Assembly: GCA_013214285.1 (NCBI GenBank)
Contig: JABSPW010000003.1
Coordinates: 1 to 64,000 of the forward strand
Length of the DNA: 64,000 nucleotides
Reading direction: 5' to 3'
Source of the DNA: Halioglobus sp.
GTDB lineage: Bacteria > Pseudomonadota > Gammaproteobacteria > Pseudomonadales > Halieaceae
The position numbers and the translations under genes are program-made. How positions within the stretch are numbered: position 1 is the first letter of the stretch; each line of letters begins with the position of its first letter. Under the pieces are notes generated by a model. It saw only the letters and a program-made list of their open reading frames with translations, did no database searches and had not been told where the DNA came from. Below, in pieces: positions 62,924 through 64,000 of this stretch.

Positions 62924-64000
62924 GCCAGGATGTTCGCGCCACCGCGGCGACAATTATCGCTGCGGTGCTTGACGGACAATCCCTGGACCGTGCCCTGGGC
63001 AACCAGATAACCCGCGTTGACGGTTCTGAACGCGGCCTACTGCAGCAATTGTGCTATGGATCCCTGCGCCATGCTCCGCGGCTGCAGGCACTGCTCATTA
63101 TGCTCCTCGACAAACCCCTCAAGACCAAAGACCGTGACCTTCAAGGACTGCTTATTTGCGGTCTTTACCAGTTTGATCACACTCGCATCCCCGATCACGC
63201 GACGGTCGCCGCCACCGTTAATGCCACCCGAGCACTGCGCAAGGACTGGGCCAGAGGGCTCATCAACGCCGTTCTGAGGCGGTACCAACGAGAACGCAAC
63301 ATGTTGATCCAATCGCTTTCGCCCGCCGCGATGGCCGCCCACCCGGACTGGCTTTTTCAGTGCATCCATAGTCAGTGGCCCCGTGCTGCAAGCAGCATAA
63401 TTGATAGCAACAACCAACAGGCGCCCATGACACTGCGCGTGAACCGACGCAAGGTGTCCAGAGAGGACTATCTGAGCAGCTTGTCCGCGCAGGGCATCGC
63501 AGCCTCCGCAGGGGCGTTGACGCCTGACAGCCTGCAGCTGACCCAGCCCATGGACGTCGACGATCTGCCGGGCTTTGCGGCGGGCCAAGTCAGCGTGCAA
63601 GACGAAGCTGCACAATTGGCGGCGATCATGCTGTCAGCACGACCCGGGGAGCGCGTACTGGATGCCTGTGCAGCCCCCGGAGGGAAGTGCTGTCATATCC
63701 TCGAGATCATGCCTGGTCTGTCAGAGTTGGTCGCCATGGACGTCAACGCCAGCCGCCTCACGCGGGTTCGCGACAATCTCACGCGACTGGGTCTGTCGGC
63801 CACGGTGCTCCAGGGTGACGCCGCCTCGCCACCCAATACACTGCAGCCCGCCAGTTTCGACCGCATATTGCTCGATGCACCCTGCTCCGCCAGCGGGGTC
63901 ATTCGCCGCCACCCGGACATCAAATTGCTGCGGCGGGAGCGCGACCTGCGGCCACTGGCTCAGCACCAACTGCGTCTTCTGCACGGCCTTTGGCCTTTGC
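62920..64000 (+). CDS. rsmB: 16S rRNA m5C967 methyltransferase RsmB, C-terminus cut by the window edge
   Basis: The frame runs off the right edge after 360 codons. The N-terminal NusB-like domain (ATAATIIAAVLDGQSLDRAL, LQGLLICGLYQFDHTRIPDHATVAATVNA) is followed by the SAM-dependent methyltransferase core: VLDACAAPGGKCCHILE (SAM loop), VAMDVNASRL, and DRILLDAPCSASGVIRRHPDIK with the first catalytic PC motif. The second Cys motif lies just past the edge. Start ATG 62920 overlaps the fmt stop by four bases, as in the conserved def-fmt-rsmB(sun) operon. Confidence 0.96.
   Translation, partial: MSQDVRATAATIIAAVLDGQSLDRALGNQITRVDGSERGLLQQLCYGSLRHAPRLQALLIMLLDKPLKTKDRDLQGLLICGLYQFDHTRIPDHATVAATVNATRALRKDWARGLINAVLRRYQRERNMLIQSLSPAAMAAHPDWLFQCIHSQWPRAASSIIDSNNQQAPMTLRVNRRKVSREDYLSSLSAQGIAASAGALTPDSLQLTQPMDVDDLPGFAAGQVSVQDEAAQLAAIMLSARPGERVLDACAAPGGKCCHILEIMPGLSELVAMDVNASRLTRVRDNLTRLGLSATVLQGDAASPPNTLQPASFDRILLDAPCSASGVIRRHPDIKLLRRERDLRPLAQHQLRLLHGLWPL

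Noticed and set aside
1..64000. CRISPR arrays, tRNA or rRNA genes, insertion sequences, prophage genes
   Set aside because: I saw no regularly spaced repeats, no CCA-ended cloverleaf sequence, no rRNA segments and no transposase or integrase motifs on either strand; a covariance-model scan would be needed to be certain for small RNAs.

Overview
The window reads as one contiguous stretch of chromosome from a free-living, aerobic, probably marine gammaproteobacterium. Several neighbourhoods match Pseudomonas-like gene order: def-fmt-rsmB facing lysM-dprA-(purE-tsaC)-hemF-aroE; polA/engB/cytochrome c4/dsbA; coxB-coxA-cox11-coxC with SURF1, heme O synthase and SCO; and glnE-ilvE. A PEP-CTERM protein next to a PrsT-type TPR lipoprotein, together with caa3-like oxidase genes, suggests a Halieaceae/Cellvibrionales-type lineage. 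The taxonomic placement is inference; no rRNA gene is present to settle it. I found no tRNA, rRNA, CRISPR array or intact insertion sequence.

Layout. 1-4.6 kb: a GT4 glycosyltransferase cut by the left edge, then the four dTDP-L-rhamnose genes arranged as two converging pairs (rmlA-rmlC on plus, rmlD-rmlB on minus). 4.6-8.2 kb: ilvE, preceded by only the 3' end of glnE, a short pseudopilin-like relic and a stand-alone PilB/GspE-type ATPase. 8.2-13.9 kb: argE, argA, an AAC(6')-like acetyltransferase, a small L7/L12-like membrane protein without a canonical start codon, and ilvD. 13.9-25.3 kb: a co-directional accessory glycan block containing a 966-residue polytopic membrane protein, a VTT/TVP38 protein, two GT2 glycosyltransferases, a nucleotidyltransferase-GT2 fusion, a secreted protein of unknown function and a GH106-type alpha-L-rhamnosidase. 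This is the most novel-looking part of the window. 25.3-29 kb: an overlapping ROK kinase-gnd-pgl operon and a radical SAM/SPASM enzyme.

29-38.8 kb: a DUF6279-type lipoprotein, leuA divergent from an Lrp-family regulator, an SDR coupled to a DUF1080 lipoprotein, an SGNH-type hydrolase, a cysteine synthase, an FMN reductase, dsbA and cytochromes c4 and c5. 38.9-46.3 kb: engB and polA, with a PEP-CTERM/PrsT module between them preceded by a strong match to a sigma-54 promoter. 46.4-54.1 kb: a complete aa3/caa3 oxidase structural and assembly cluster, except that no heme A synthase (ctaA) gene is present. 54.4-64 kb: housekeeping genes (YheV-like zinc ribbon, gamma carbonic anhydrase, aroE, hemF, tsaC, purE, dprA, lysM, def, fmt and the start of rsmB).

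How the parts may work together. The rml genes make the rhamnose donor that envelope glycosyltransferases such as the left-edge GT4 could use. The 13.9-25.3 kb block has the parts expected for polyprenyl-phosphate-linked sugar synthesis and transfer on the periplasmic side, plus a matching rhamnosidase. The PEP-CTERM module fits an exosortase-sorted surface protein regulated with exopolysaccharide. These links are inferences from family and position. Start codons were revised wherever a ribosome-binding site, signal peptide or family length argued for it.
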